Source: Octadecabacter sp.
GTDB taxonomy: Bacteria; Pseudomonadota; Alphaproteobacteria; Rhodobacterales; Rhodobacteraceae
Assembly: GCA_017886375.1 (NCBI GenBank)
Contig: JAGGNB010000015.1
Coordinates: 1-33,701, forward strand
Reading direction: 5' to 3'
Length of the DNA stretch: 33,701 nt
A model generated the notes under the pieces. The model worked only from the letters and a program-made list of their open reading frames with translations, did not search any database and was not told the origin of the DNA. The position numbers and the translations under genes were made by a program. Positions within the stretch are counted from its first letter, which is position 1, and each line of letters starts with the position of its first letter. Positions 16,435-25,877 of this stretch are shown here, one piece after another.

Positions 16435-17598
16435 ATGGTTTCTCGCACCGCCACGACATTCTCCCCACCCGTCATGGAGGCGCGCCGCTGGTTGGACGGC
16501 GTCGATTTCAGCGCCCGCCCCCTTATTAACGTCAGCCAAGCAGCCCCCGTGGACCCGCCCCCTTTGGCGATGCGCGAAGCGATGGCGCGGATGATTGTTG
16601 AAGACGATACGACCCATTTATATGGCCCCGTCCTCGGCCTGCCTGACTTGCGCGCAGAAGTCGCGGCACAGTGGTCACAGGCTTATGGCGGCACAATCAC
16701 ACCGCACAACGTCGCGATCACGTCTGGTTGCAATCAGGCGTTTGCGGCCGCGATTGCCACACTTTGCGGTGAGGGCGACGAAGTTATCCTCCCCGTGCCG
16801 TATTATTTCAACCACCGCATGTGGCTGGATATGGCGGGCGTAACGACGGTGCCCCTTGCCGCACCCAATGGCTTAATCCCCAGCGCAGAAGATGCCGCAG
16901 CACTGATCACCGACAAAACCCGCGCTATCGCGCTGGTCACACCAAACAATCCGGGCGGCGTCGAATATCCGGCTGAAACGGTGCAAGCCTTCGCCAACCT
17001 CGCGCGCGAGCGCGGCATTGCGCTGATCATTGACGAAACCTACCGCGATTTTGACAGCCGGACAGGCGCACCGCATCCGTTGTTTGGCGACCCGAACTGG
17101 GACGACACATTGATCCAGCTTTACTCGTTCTCAAAGGCATATCGGTTAACGGGCCACCGTGTCGGTGCCTTGATCGGGTCTTCGGAACGTTTGGCCGAAG
17201 TGGAAAAGTTCCTCGACACGGTCACGATCTGCCCCAACCAATTGGGCCAACACGCCGCCCTTTGGGGCATGCGCAACTTGCGCGATTGGCTGGCGGGGGA
17301 ACGCCGCGAGATACTTGATCGTCGCGCCGCGATTGAGGAACAATTTCCGCGCCTTGCGGCCAAGGGTTGGAAATTGGAAGGCTGCGGCGCCTATTTTGCC
17401 TATCTGAAGCATCCGTTTGATATGGCGTCGGATGCGCTGGCACAGGACCTTGTGAAACAGGCAGGCGTCCTTACCCTGCCGGGCACGATGTTTATGCCTA
17501 ATAATGGTGGCCAACAGCACCTTCGCATTGCCTTTGCCAACGTGGATCGCGCTGGGATAACGGCATTGTTTGACCGTCTGGTGGCCTATCAGCCTTAA
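16435..17598 (+). CDS. PLP-dependent aminotransferase, class I/II
   Basis: A 387-residue fold-type I aminotransferase. The PLP lysine is Lys234 in YSFSKAYRLTGHR. Asn172 (TPNNPGG), Asp200 and Tyr203 (IDETYRDF) hold the cofactor, and Arg242 binds its phosphate. The opening INVSQAAPVDPPP and the THLYGPVLGLPDLR segment place it with the aspartate-aminotransferase-like group. The amino-acid substrate cannot be fixed. ATG at 16435 is preferred to a TTG 18 nt upstream. It begins 30 nt after the DUF2127-like gene and may belong to the same transcript; the next gene, ppiD, starts 78 nt later. Confidence 0.9.
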   Translation: MVSRTATTFSPPVMEARRWLDGVDFSARPLINVSQAAPVDPPPLAMREAMARMIVEDDTTHLYGPVLGLPDLRAEVAAQWSQAYGGTITPHNVAITSGCNQAFAAAIATLCGEGDEVILPVPYYFNHRMWLDMAGVTTVPLAAPNGLIPSAEDAAALITDKTRAIALVTPNNPGGVEYPAETVQAFANLARERGIALIIDETYRDFDSRTGAPHPLFGDPNWDDTLIQLYSFSKAYRLTGHRVGALIGSSERLAEVEKFLDTVTICPNQLGQHAALWGMRNLRDWLAGERREILDRRAAIEEQFPRLAAKGWKLEGCGAYFAYLKHPFDMASDALAQDLVKQAGVLTLPGTMFMPNNGGQQHLRIAFANVDRAGITALFDRLVAYQP

Positions 17599-17676
17599 GT
17601 CCGCTTGCACCCTGCCCACCGCGCGCCTATTCAGTTGCAAACGTGAATTCTGACTTATTATTTGGGCGATTGCATC

Positions 17677-19518
17677 ATGGCCAAGGGCAAAACGAAAAAC
17701 TTCTTCGTGTGGATCATACTGGGCCTGCTTTTTGTGGGACTGATGGGCTTTGGCGCATCGGGTCTGTCGGGCAACCTGCAATCCATTGGGGCGGTGGGCG
17801 ATAAAACCCTGTCCGCGCAACGCTATTACCAAGAATTGCAAACCCAGATCAGACTTCGCAGCGCGCAAGAAGGCCGCACAATTTCATTCCCCGAAGCACA
17901 GGACGCACAGGTTCCCGGTCGGGCGTTGCAGATCGTTGTTGCCGAACGCAGCTTGGACAACGAAGCAGCGATGCTTGGCCTTTCCGTTGGCGACCGCGTC
18001 ATCAGCGAACAGGTTCTTGCAGACCCGAACTTTCGCGGCTTCGAGGGCACCTTTGATCGCACAACCTACCGCGAAACGCTGTCACGGTCCGGTATGAACG
18101 TTCGCGAATATGAAACCGACCTGCGTGAAGGTGCTGCACGTGCCTTGCTGCAAGGCGCAGTCTTTACAGGCGTTCCCGATCCGTCCGTGTTCGGTGAGGT
18201 CGTTGCGCAGTTTATTCGCGAAGGGCGCACATTTACATGGGCACCGCTGAGCGCCGCTAACATCGAAATCATCCTCCCAGAGCCGAGCGAAGATGATCTG
18301 CAAGCGCACTACGACGCCAACCCCAATCTCTACACCAGCTTGGAAACCCGCGAACTGCGTTATGCGTGGATCGTTCCGTCGATGATCCAGGATGACATGC
18401 CAGTGGACGAAGAAGAACTGCGCCTCGAATATGACGAACGCATTGACGAATTCGTGCAGGCGGAACGCCGTCTGATTGAACGTTTGGTTTTCGCCGATGA
18501 AGAAGCCGCACAAACCGCACTGGATGCGATCAACGCAGGCGACACCACGTTCCCGCAATTGGTGGCCGATCGCGGCCTTAGCCTTGACGATGTCGATGGT
18601 GGCGATGTCAGTCTGGCCCAATTGGGCGCCGCGGGAGAGGCCGTGTTCGCATCTGAAACCGGCGGTGTGTCCGGCCCGTTCCCAACCGATCTTGGCCCTG
18701 CGCTGTTCCGGATGAACGCGGTTCTTGCCGCGCAAAACACGACATTCGAGCAAGCCCTGCCCGCGCTGCGCGAAACCCAGTCCGCCGCGCGCGCGCAGCG
18801 TTTGATCGAAGACCAGATCGACCCGATCACCAACCTGTTGGCGGGCGGCGCGTCTTTGGACAACTTGGTCGCGCAAACCGACATGGTGTTGGGGGAACTC
18901 GACTTTACCAGCCTCACCACCGATGATATCGCCGCCTACGCCGCCTTTCGTGATGTGGCCGCAACGCAAGACGTCGGGGACTTTCCGGAACTGGCAGAAC
19001 TTGATGACGGCGGCTTGTTTGCCGTTGATGTGATCGACGTGCGCCCACCTGCCCTGATCCCGCTGGATGACATTCGCGACCAAGTTATTGCGGGCTGGGA
19101 AGCCCAAGAAACCGCCGCAGCGGTCATTGCCGCCGCCGAAGCTAAGCAGGCACAACTCATGTCGGCGGTGCAGGATTTCGCATTCCTTGACCTGAACGCG
19201 ATCCAGGAAAACAACATCACACGGCGCGGCTTTATCAATGGCACGCCACCAACATTCCTTAGGGATGTGTTTGAAATGGAAATCGGCAACGTGCGCGTGC
19301 TGCCTAATGCGGACGGCGCGATCATCGTGCGCCTTGACGCGATCACCGCCGCCGACACGTCCGACGAAGCCTACACAGCCGAAGTCGCGTCCGTCGCAGA
19401 ATCCGCAGGCGAAGGCATCGCGCAGGACATCTACGAGTTGTACAGCCGAACCGTGCAATTGCGCACCGATGTGCAAGTCAACGAACAGGCGCGCAACGCT
19501 GTTCACACAAACTTCCGC
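17677..19518 (+). CDS. Periplasmic chaperone / peptidyl-prolyl isomerase, PpiD-like (SurA_N + rotamase)
   Basis: A 614-residue membrane-anchored folding factor. A short cytoplasmic start (MAKGKTKN) is followed by one transmembrane helix (FFVWIILGLLFVGLMGFGAS). Next comes a SurA-N-like helical domain with the FDRTTYRETL and YETDLREGAARALL stretches. A parvulin-like central section (about 230-350) contains RLIERLVFADEEAAQTAL and GGVSGPFPTDLGPALFRM. The C-terminal third is helical and acidic. Such proteins aid folding of outer-membrane and secreted proteins. ATG at 17677 gives the typical start; a TTG at 17662 is less likely. The stop (TAG 19519-19521) lies 3 nt before trpE, so the two are almost certainly on one mRNA. 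Confidence 0.9.
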
Positions 19519-19524
19519 TAGATC

Positions 19525-21027
19525 ATGACGCCCGATTTTGACACTTTCAGTGCGGGATATGACGCGGGCGAAAACCAGATCGTCTACACCCGTCTGACCG
19601 CCGATCTCGACACGCCGGTGTCGCTGATGCTGAAACTCACCGCCGCTGGCAAACACGCGTTTTTGCTGGAATCTGTGACGGGCGGCGAAATTCGGGGCCG
19701 CTATTCTATTGTCGGGATGAAGCCGGATCTGATTTGGGACTGCAACGGCACACAAAGCCGCATCAACCGCGACGCACGCTTTGACGAAGACGGATTTGTT
19801 GATCAGTCCGGTGATCCCCTTGATAACTTGCGCGGCCTGATCGCGGAAAGCCGGATTGATCTGCCAGCTGATCTGCCAGCCGCCAGTGCGGGCCTGTTTG
19901 GCTACCTCGGCTATGATATGATCCGGCTGGTCGAACACCTGCCCGATGTAAACCCCGACCCGCTTGGCTTGCCCGACGCTGTGATGTTGCGCCCCTCTGT
20001 GGTGGCCGTGCTTGACGGTGTTAAAGGCGAAGTGATCCTTGTGGCACCTGCCTATGCGACCTCTGGCCTCACGGCCAAAGCCGCCTATGCGCAAGCTGCT
20101 GAACGGGTGATGGACGCGCAGCGCGCGCTGGAATTGCCTGTGCCATTGACCGAACGCGCCTTGGGCAGCGCAGCCGACGTCCCCGACCCCGTGTCGAACT
20201 TTACCAAATCGGGCTACATGGATGCAGTTGAAAAAGCCAAAGACTACATTCGTGCGGGCGATATTTTCCAGTGTGTGCCGTCACAGCGCTGGACCCAAAC
20301 CTACAGCGAACCGCCCTTTGCATTGTACCGGTCCTTGCGGCGCACCAACCCGTCGCCGTTCATGTTCTATTTCAACTATGGTGATTATCAGGTCATCGGC
20401 GCCAGCCCTGAAATTCTGGTCCGTGTATTCGGATCCGAAGTCACGATTCGCCCGATCGCGGGCACCCGCCCTCGCGGCGCCACACCAGAGGAAGACAACG
20501 CGTTTGAGGCTGATTTACTGGCCGACCAAAAAGAGCTGGCAGAGCATTTGATGTTGCTTGATCTGGGCCGCAACGACACTGGCAAGGTCTGCAAGATCGG
20601 CACAGTGCGCCCGACCGAACAATTTATCGTCGAACGCTACAGCCACGTGATGCACATCGTATCCAACGTCGTGGGCGAGTTGGCCGACGATCAAGACGCA
20701 CTGTCGGCGTTTTTTGCTGGTATGCCCGCAGGAACTGTATCGGGCGCGCCCAAAGTCCGCGCGATGGAAATCATCGACGAACTGGAACCCGAAAAGCGCG
20801 GGCTTTATGGCGGCGGTTGTGGCTACTTTTCAGCGAACGGTGACATGGACATGTGCATCGCGCTGCGCACCGCCGTACTCAAGGGCGATCAGCTTTATAT
20901 TCAAGCGGGCGGCGGCGTTGTCTATGACAGTGACCCAGAGGCTGAATATATGGAAACCGTCCACAAATCGAACGCCATTCGTCGCGCCGCTGCCGATGCG
21001 GCAATGTTCAGATCAGGCAATTCCTAG
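19525..21027 (+). CDS. trpE: Anthranilate synthase component I
   Basis: A 500-residue chorismate-using subunit that starts tryptophan synthesis. The N-terminal LLES motif (47-50), which binds tryptophan for feedback inhibition, is intact. Catalytic-domain signatures are FQCVPSQRW, SPFMFYFNYGDYQVIGASPE, RPIAGTRPRG, DLGRNDTGKVCKIG and GTVSGAPKVRAMEIIDELEP. Length is normal. It starts 3 nt after the ppiD-like gene, so there is no room for a leader peptide or attenuator in front of trpE. Its glutaminase partner trpG lies 1.7 kb further on, separated by an opposite-strand gene. Confidence 0.97.
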   Translation: MTPDFDTFSAGYDAGENQIVYTRLTADLDTPVSLMLKLTAAGKHAFLLESVTGGEIRGRYSIVGMKPDLIWDCNGTQSRINRDARFDEDGFVDQSGDPLDNLRGLIAESRIDLPADLPAASAGLFGYLGYDMIRLVEHLPDVNPDPLGLPDAVMLRPSVVAVLDGVKGEVILVAPAYATSGLTAKAAYAQAAERVMDAQRALELPVPLTERALGSAADVPDPVSNFTKSGYMDAVEKAKDYIRAGDIFQCVPSQRWTQTYSEPPFALYRSLRRTNPSPFMFYFNYGDYQVIGASPEILVRVFGSEVTIRPIAGTRPRGATPEEDNAFEADLLADQKELAEHLMLLDLGRNDTGKVCKIGTVRPTEQFIVERYSHVMHIVSNVVGELADDQDALSAFFAGMPAGTVSGAPKVRAMEIIDELEPEKRGLYGGGCGYFSANGDMDMCIALRTAVLKGDQLYIQAGGGVVYDSDPEAEYMETVHKSNAIRRAAADAAMFRSGNS

Positions 21028-21032
21028 CGCAG

Positions 21033-21065
21033 ATTGTGCAGAACCGACGTGTATCGCTGCACAAT
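21033..21065. repeat. Inverted repeat between the converging trpE and deacetylase genes
   Basis: ATTGTGCAG (21033-21041) and CTGCACAAT (21057-21065) form a perfect 9-bp stem with a 15-nt loop, starting 6 nt after the trpE stop codon. There is no T-run on either side, so Rho-independent termination is doubtful; it may protect mRNA 3' ends. Confidence 0.45.
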
Positions 21066-21086
21066 ATCTGGCAGCCGTTCTTGTGC

Positions 21087-22574
21087 CTACTGAGCGTTCA
21101 AGACCGCGCTGAGCGGCACAATCGCAATCTGGTTATCCTGGCTGGTCGACCCCCAAAGAATCAACGCCGAAATCGTGTCGGGGCGCATACGACCCACCAG
21201 CACGACGCCGCTTTCCTGACGGGCGCGAAACGCGGCTTGATCCACAAAACGGCGCACGATCCGCGCGTCCTGACCGTCACCGTCCAGATCGGTGTAAACC
21301 ACCGCCGCAGGCACGTCCGCCTGTTCAGCGGCACGGACGGCCATGTTCAATCCTTGGCTCACAGTCACGAAACCGCGCCCTTGCGATGCCAGTATATTCA
21401 TCACCTGATCGGTCACAGCGCGGTCCGTCTGCAAGCCACCGTTGCCAATATCAAGCACCGCAATCGTTTCTGGCAAGGTGCTAAAAACGCTTTCGAATGT
21501 GATCTCAACATCGCTTGGCAACGCGCCCTCTGGCAGCTTGGCCAATACTGCGACCTCGAAACCGTCGTCGCGGTAGCGCGCCATCAGTGCTGCAGCATTT
21601 TCCTGCAATGGATCCAACGCAATTGTCACCGGAAACGCGAGGCCCGCCAATGCTGCTGCCGCCGCCGACATGGACCCGTCATCAATCAAGACGATCGACA
21701 ACAGCGGTTTTGATCCGTCGTCACCCGACAACGCCGCGAAATCCACCAGCGCATTGATCTGCGCCGTTGTCTCTGTTTCTTCGGGCGCGGCCACGGCGTC
21801 GTCAGTGGGTCGTCGCACGGTCACACCCGTTGCGCGCTCAGCCAGCAACGTGTTTTCGCCGCCCTGCAACTGAAGGCGCGGTATCGCAGGCGCGTCCTCA
21901 CTCTGGGTGCCAGAGGCCAAAACCTCATCCGCGGGTTGGTCTGTCGGGGCGTCTTCAATCCCCTCAGGCGCTGCGCCCAAATCCACCACAAACGTGTCCT
22001 CGGATGGCGGCACCGCAACGTCCGAAACTGCAGGCGAATCCACGACAACTGCATTCTCGTCCGCGTCCGGTTCAACGATGATGGTCGGCTGGGCGGGTGT
22101 GGTTACAATGGTCAAATCCGCCTCGTTCACGGGCGTTTGTGGCGCCAAAGACTGCGGGTTAGGCAACACCGGATCAACGGGTTGGGCCAGCAAATTAACG
22201 GTTTCGGGCGCATCCGGCGCGGTCATTACACCTTCGATTGATAAAACCTCAGGCTCATCAAGCGGATCCGTGTCCGCGCGCGGCGCTTGGGCTTCCGGTG
22301 CTGCGGGTTGCGGCGCACCTGGTTCTACAATCGCCGCCTCACCGTCGGGCAAATCCGGTGCCTGTGGTTCTTGGATGGACAGGCTGCCAACCGGTGTAGA
22401 CAGAGTGTCCGTCTCATCTGCATCTACCGCAACGGGCTCTGCCAGCGGTGCGTCAATCAATGGTGGCGCGGGGGGTGTCAGCCCTGCGGGCAGCTCGCTC
22501 ATTATGGAGGCTGCACCCAAGCCCAATGCGGACACCAAGCCGCCCGTCAATATCCCACCTATCATTCCGCGCAT
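21087..22574 (-). CDS. Divergent polysaccharide deacetylase family protein (YibQ-like)
   Basis: A 495-residue exported or anchored protein. A hydrophobic N-terminal helix (GGILTGGLVSALGLGAASI) is followed by a long, low-complexity linker of about 250 residues rich in Pro, Ala, Glu and Asp. A C-terminal domain (about 290-490) then resembles the divergent polysaccharide deacetylases. It has LSIVLIDDGSMSAAAAALAG, FPVTIALDPLQENAAALM and SQGLNMAVRAAEQADVPAAV. The family is usually thought to lack full metal-dependent activity, so the role is uncertain, possibly in cell envelope upkeep. It is on the opposite strand, between trpE and trpG. Confidence 0.85.
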   Translation of the reverse strand: MRGMIGGILTGGLVSALGLGAASIMSELPAGLTPPAPPLIDAPLAEPVAVDADETDTLSTPVGSLSIQEPQAPDLPDGEAAIVEPGAPQPAAPEAQAPRADTDPLDEPEVLSIEGVMTAPDAPETVNLLAQPVDPVLPNPQSLAPQTPVNEADLTIVTTPAQPTIIVEPDADENAVVVDSPAVSDVAVPPSEDTFVVDLGAAPEGIEDAPTDQPADEVLASGTQSEDAPAIPRLQLQGGENTLLAERATGVTVRRPTDDAVAAPEETETTAQINALVDFAALSGDDGSKPLLSIVLIDDGSMSAAAAALAGLAFPVTIALDPLQENAAALMARYRDDGFEVAVLAKLPEGALPSDVEITFESVFSTLPETIAVLDIGNGGLQTDRAVTDQVMNILASQGRGFVTVSQGLNMAVRAAEQADVPAAVVYTDLDGDGQDARIVRRFVDQAAFRARQESGVVLVGRMRPDTISALILWGSTSQDNQIAIVPLSAVLNAQ

Positions 22575-22742
22575 ATGCTCGTCGCCTCTTTTGTCGGTCC
22601 CAATTGGCCTCTTATGGGCCGGTTTGGGGTGTAATGCGGGTCTTGACGCAACTTGCGCTCCAGCCCATGTATGGCCACACTATACAAGGGGCCACGGCAT
22701 GAAAGTAGCCCCAATTTAACCCATCCCAAAGGTGGCAATTCC

Positions 22743-23336
22743 ATGCTTCTTCTGATCGATAACTATGACAGCTTTACCTACAATCTGGTGCATTATTTCG
22801 GCGAACTTGGCGCGGATGTTGTTGTTCGGCGCAATGACGCGATTGACGTTGAAACGGCGATGGGCATGGGGGCATCCGGCATCGTGCTGTCGCCAGGTCC
22901 GTGCGATCCGGCGCAGGCTGGCATCTGTCTGGCGCTGACCAAAGCTGCTGCCGAAACAAGAACCCCGCTGATGGGTGTGTGCCTTGGTCATCAAACCATT
23001 GGCGAAGCCTTCGGCGGCAACGTTATTCGCTGCCACGAAATCGTCCATGGCAAGATGGGCACCATGCACCACAGCGGCAAATCGGTGTTCAAAGGCCTGC
23101 CCACCCCGTTTGAGGCGACGCGCTATCATTCCCTCACGGTTGAACGCGAAACGCTTCCCGATTGCCTCGAGATCACTGCCGAGTTGAGCGACGGGACAAT
23201 CATGGGCCTGCAACACCGCGACTTGCCAATCCACGGCGTGCAATTTCACCCTGAAAGCATCAAGTCCGAACACGGTCACGCTATGCTGCAAAACTTCCTG
23301 AACGTAATGCCCTCAAAGTCGAAAGTCCCAGCATGA
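22743..23336 (+). CDS. trpG: Anthranilate synthase component II (glutamine amidotransferase)
   Basis: A 197-residue class I glutaminase that feeds ammonia to TrpE. The triad is Cys80 ([15 protein letters not shown]), His169 and Glu171 ([14 protein letters not shown]). The oxyanion strand LSPGPCDP is at 50-56. The start [16 protein letters not shown] is the family N terminus, and AAAGGTGG precedes it. Since no folate-specific residues were analysed, a shared role in PABA synthesis cannot be excluded. Its stop overlaps the trpD start in ATGA, so the two are coupled. Confidence 0.96.
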   Translation: MLLLIDNYDSFTYNLVHYFGELGADVVVRRNDAIDVETAMGMGASGIVLSPGPCDPAQAGICLALTKAAAETRTPLMGVCLGHQTIGEAFGGNVIRCHEIVHGKMGTMHHSGKSVFKGLPTPFEATRYHSLTVERETLPDCLEITAELSDGTIMGLQHRDLPIHGVQFHPESIKSEHGHAMLQNFLNVMPSKSKVPA

Positions 23337-24346
23337 GTGATATGATGAAGCCCCTGATCTACGCCGCATCCGAGGGCCCGCTTAGCCGCGCACAGGCAGA
23401 AATGGCGTTCGATGCCCTGTTTGAAGGTAGCGCGACACCTTCACAAATCGGCGGGCTGCTGATGGCGATGCGCGCACGCGGCGAATCTGTGGCCGAATAT
23501 GCTGCTGCCGCCACCGCCATGCGCGCCCGCTGCGTGCCCGTCAAAGCCCCGATCGGCGCGATGGACATCGTTGGCACTGGCGGCGACGGCAAAGGCACCC
23601 TCAACATTTCAACGGCCACCGCCTTTGTGGTCGCGGGCGCGGGCGTGCCCGTCGCCAAGCACGGCAACCGCAATCTGTCATCACTGTCAGGTGCTGCAGA
23701 TGCGCTCGGGGAAATGGGCGTCAATGTCATGGTCGGGGCGGACGTCGTCGAGCGCTGCATCAAAGAGGCCGGTATCGGCTTTATGATGGCCCCGATGCAT
23801 CATCCGGCCATCAAACACGTGATGCCGACCCGTCAGGAACTGGGCTGCAAAACGATTTTCAATATCCTCGGCCCGCTGACCAATCCAGCCGGCGTCAAAC
23901 GCCAACTGACAGGGGCCTTCGCCATTGATTTGATCTTCCCGATGGCCGAAACCCTCAAAGAACTTGGAACCGAAGCCGCATGGTTGGTCCACGGCTCAGA
24001 CGGTACGGACGAAATCACGATCTGCGGCACAACGTCTGTGGCGGCCCTGTCACAGGGGATGATCACAGCGCGCGAAGTCCATCCCGAAGACGCAGGTCTG
24101 CCTGTGCATCCGTTCCATTCCATCTTGGGCGGATCGCCCGCAGACAACGCCAAGGCCTTCCGCGCCTTGCTAGACGGTGAAGCCTCCGCGTACCGCGACG
24201 CGGTGTTGCTCAACGCCTCCGCTGCATTGCTGGTGGCAGGCAAGGTCGAAGGCCTCAAGGCCGGCGTGGAAATGGCCAAGGAAAGCATCGACAGCGGCGG
24301 CGCGAAAAAAGCCCTGCAAACCTTGGCCAAAATCACCCAAGGCTAA
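23333..24346 (+). CDS. trpD: Anthranilate phosphoribosyltransferase
   Basis: A 337-residue enzyme adding phosphoribose to anthranilate. The PRPP site is [18 protein letters not shown] (GTGGD at 81-85), and KHGNRNLSS follows at 109-117. Further family stretches are [20 protein letters not shown] and [13 protein letters not shown]. The ATG overlaps the trpG stop by 4 nt. It is followed not by trpC at once, but by a 235-nt gap that carries a dispersed repeat and hairpins. Confidence 0.96.
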   Translation: MSDMMKPLIYAASEGPLSRAQAEMAFDALFEGSATPSQIGGLLMAMRARGESVAEYAAAATAMRARCVPVKAPIGAMDIVGTGGDGKGTLNISTATAFVVAGAGVPVAKHGNRNLSSLSGAADALGEMGVNVMVGADVVERCIKEAGIGFMMAPMHHPAIKHVMPTRQELGCKTIFNILGPLTNPAGVKRQLTGAFAIDLIFPMAETLKELGTEAAWLVHGSDGTDEITICGTTSVAALSQGMITAREVHPEDAGLPVHPFHSILGGSPADNAKAFRALLDGEASAYRDAVLLNASAALLVAGKVEGLKAGVEMAKESIDSGGAKKALQTLAKITQG

Positions 24347-24366
24347 ACTCAAAACCCCCTGCCTCG

Positions 24367-24416
24367 CGTCTTTGCTTCAAAAATATCCCGGGGGGCAACG
24401 CGGGGGCAGCGCCCCC
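24367..24416 (+). repeat. Dispersed intergenic repeat, copy 2 (29-nt identical core plus G/C hairpin)
   Basis: Positions 24367-24395 are identical to 4525-4553. The core begins 21 nt after the trpD stop codon. A GC stem GGGGGC / GCCCCC with a 3-nt loop follows at 24402-24416. It lies inside the trp gene cluster, so it could partly end or process the trpGD transcript before trpC. Confidence 0.8.
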
Positions 24417-24503
24417 TCCACATCTCCCAAACGGCGCCACCTTTGGGCGTCCACAAAACGACTCGCCGCACGACCCACGTCGCGACCCCCAACGCGGACC
24501 ACT

Positions 24504-24524
24504 GCAAAATTTGTAGAATTTTGC
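24504..24524 (+). repeat. AT-rich hairpin upstream of trpC
   Basis: GCAAAATT (24504-24511) and AATTTTGC (24517-24524) form a perfect 8-bp stem around a TGTAG loop, followed by CCCCCC. It sits 57 nt before trpC. It may be a second part of the repeat-bearing insert, or a leader structure. It has no T-run. Confidence 0.55.
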
Positions 24525-24581
24525 CCCCCGCCCGCGGCACGCGCAATTGCACACGGCAGCCAGCGGCGCTAACACTACACC

Positions 24582-25388
24582 ATGGATATCTTAGACAAAA
24601 TCAAAGCCTACAAACTCGACCATATAGCCGCCTGTAAACAGGCGCGCCCACTGGCCGAACTCGAAACCGCCGCCCGTGCCGCCTCCCCGACGCGCGGCTT
24701 TGCAGATCGCCTGATCGAAGCCAGTCGCGAGGGCTTCGGGCTGATCGCCGAGATCAAGAAGGCCAGCCCTTCCAAGGGTTTGATCCGCGCAGATTTCAAC
24801 CCACCCGAACTGGCTGCAGCCTACGCCCTTGGCGGTGCCACATGCCTGAGCGTGCTGACAGATGGTCCATCCTTCCAAGGTGCGGACGAATTTCTGACCT
24901 CCGCGCGCGACGCCGTCGATCTGCCCGCGTTGCGCAAAGATTTCATGTACGACACCTATCAAGTCACCGAAGCGCGCGCCCTTGGGGCCGACGCGATCCT
25001 GATTATCCTCGCCACTGTCAGCGACGCGCAAGCTGCTGAACTAGAAGCCGCAGCACTTGAGTGGGACATGGATGTCCTGCTTGAAGTCCATAACGCGGCA
25101 GAATTGGAACGCGCCAGCGTTCTCAAATCGCCGCTGATGGGCATCAACAATCGCAACCTCAACACGTTTGAGACCACATTGGACACCACACGCACGCTGT
25201 CGCGTCTTGTTCCTGAGGATCGTACAATCGTATGCGAAAGTGGGCTGAACACAGCCCAAGACCTCGCGGATATGGCACGATATGGCGCGCGCAGTTTTCT
25301 GATCGGGGAAAGCCTGATGCGCCAAGACGATGTGGCCGCCGCCACCCGCCGGCTGCTGGCCAGCCCCGACATTATGGGCGGTATGTAG
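24582..25388 (+). CDS. trpC: Indole-3-glycerol-phosphate synthase
   Basis: A 268-residue TIM-barrel enzyme closing the indole ring in tryptophan synthesis. The active-site stretch [20 protein letters not shown] carries Glu57, Lys59 and Lys65; Lys119 lies in [29 protein letters not shown] and VCESGL follow in order. It is a stand-alone TrpC, not fused to TrpF. The stop codon TAG directly abuts the moaC ATG, so trpC and moaC should be translated from one message. Confidence 0.96.
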   Translation: MDILDKIKAYKLDHIAACKQARPLAELETAARAASPTRGFADRLIEASREGFGLIAEIKKASPSKGLIRADFNPPELAAAYALGGATCLSVLTDGPSFQGADEFLTSARDAVDLPALRKDFMYDTYQVTEARALGADAILIILATVSDAQAAELEAAALEWDMDVLLEVHNAAELERASVLKSPLMGINNRNLNTFETTLDTTRTLSRLVPEDRTIVCESGLNTAQDLADMARYGARSFLIGESLMRQDDVAAATRRLLASPDIMGGM

Positions 25389-25877
25389 ATGCCCCAAAAG
25401 ACGCCAGACACGCTAAGCCATTTCGATGCGCAGGGACAGGCGCACATGGTTGATGTGTCCACCAAGGACATCACGTCGCGCATCGCAACGGCCGCCGCGT
25501 GGATCAAGATGTCACCTGAAACGCTGGCCCATGTCACCGCAGGCACCGCCAAAAAGGGTGATGTCCTCGGTATCGCCCGCATCGCAGGTATTCAGGGCGC
25601 AAAAAAGACATCAGACCTCATCCCGCTGTGTCACCCGTTGGCGATCACAAAGGTCGCGGTCGATCTGACGCCGGACCCCACGCTGCCCGGTGTGCGGATC
25701 GAAGCGACGGTTAAAACCACCGGGCAAACTGGCGTCGAAATGGAAGCCCTAACCGCGGCCTCAATCGCGGCGCTTACGGTCTACGACATGCTCAAGGCGG
25801 TGCAGAAAGACATGGAAATTGGCGGGCTGCATGTGACGCTGAAAGACGGCGGTAAATCCGGCCGGTTTGAAGGATGA
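25389..25877 (+). CDS. moaC: Cyclic pyranopterin monophosphate synthase
   Basis: A 162-residue enzyme that, with MoaA, makes cyclic pyranopterin monophosphate, the first molybdenum-cofactor intermediate. Signatures are [13 protein letters not shown] at 72-84, [12 protein letters not shown] at 114-125, and [13 protein letters not shown] with catalytic Asp133 and Lys136. The length matches E. coli MoaC. It has no spacer from trpC and overlaps moeA by 4 nt (ATGA), so it sits in a tight trpC-moaC-moeA unit. Confidence 0.96.
   Translation: MPQKTPDTLSHFDAQGQAHMVDVSTKDITSRIATAAAWIKMSPETLAHVTAGTAKKGDVLGIARIAGIQGAKKTSDLIPLCHPLAITKVAVDLTPDPTLPGVRIEATVKTTGQTGVEMEALTAASIAALTVYDMLKAVQKDMEIGGLHVTLKDGGKSGRFEG

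Noticed and set aside
19519-19524. trp leader peptide / attenuator before trpE
   Set aside because: Only 3 nt separate the ppiD-like stop codon from the trpE ATG, leaving no leader.
18082-20094. 670-codon open frame on the minus strand opposite ppiD and trpE
   Set aside because: Both genes on the plus strand have strong family motifs across the same bases. The antisense frame is His/Gly/Arg-rich with no domain, a usual by-product of biased third positions.
21036-21713. 225-codon plus-strand frame opposite the deacetylase gene
   Set aside because: No motif was found, and it is antisense to a gene with a recognisable domain.
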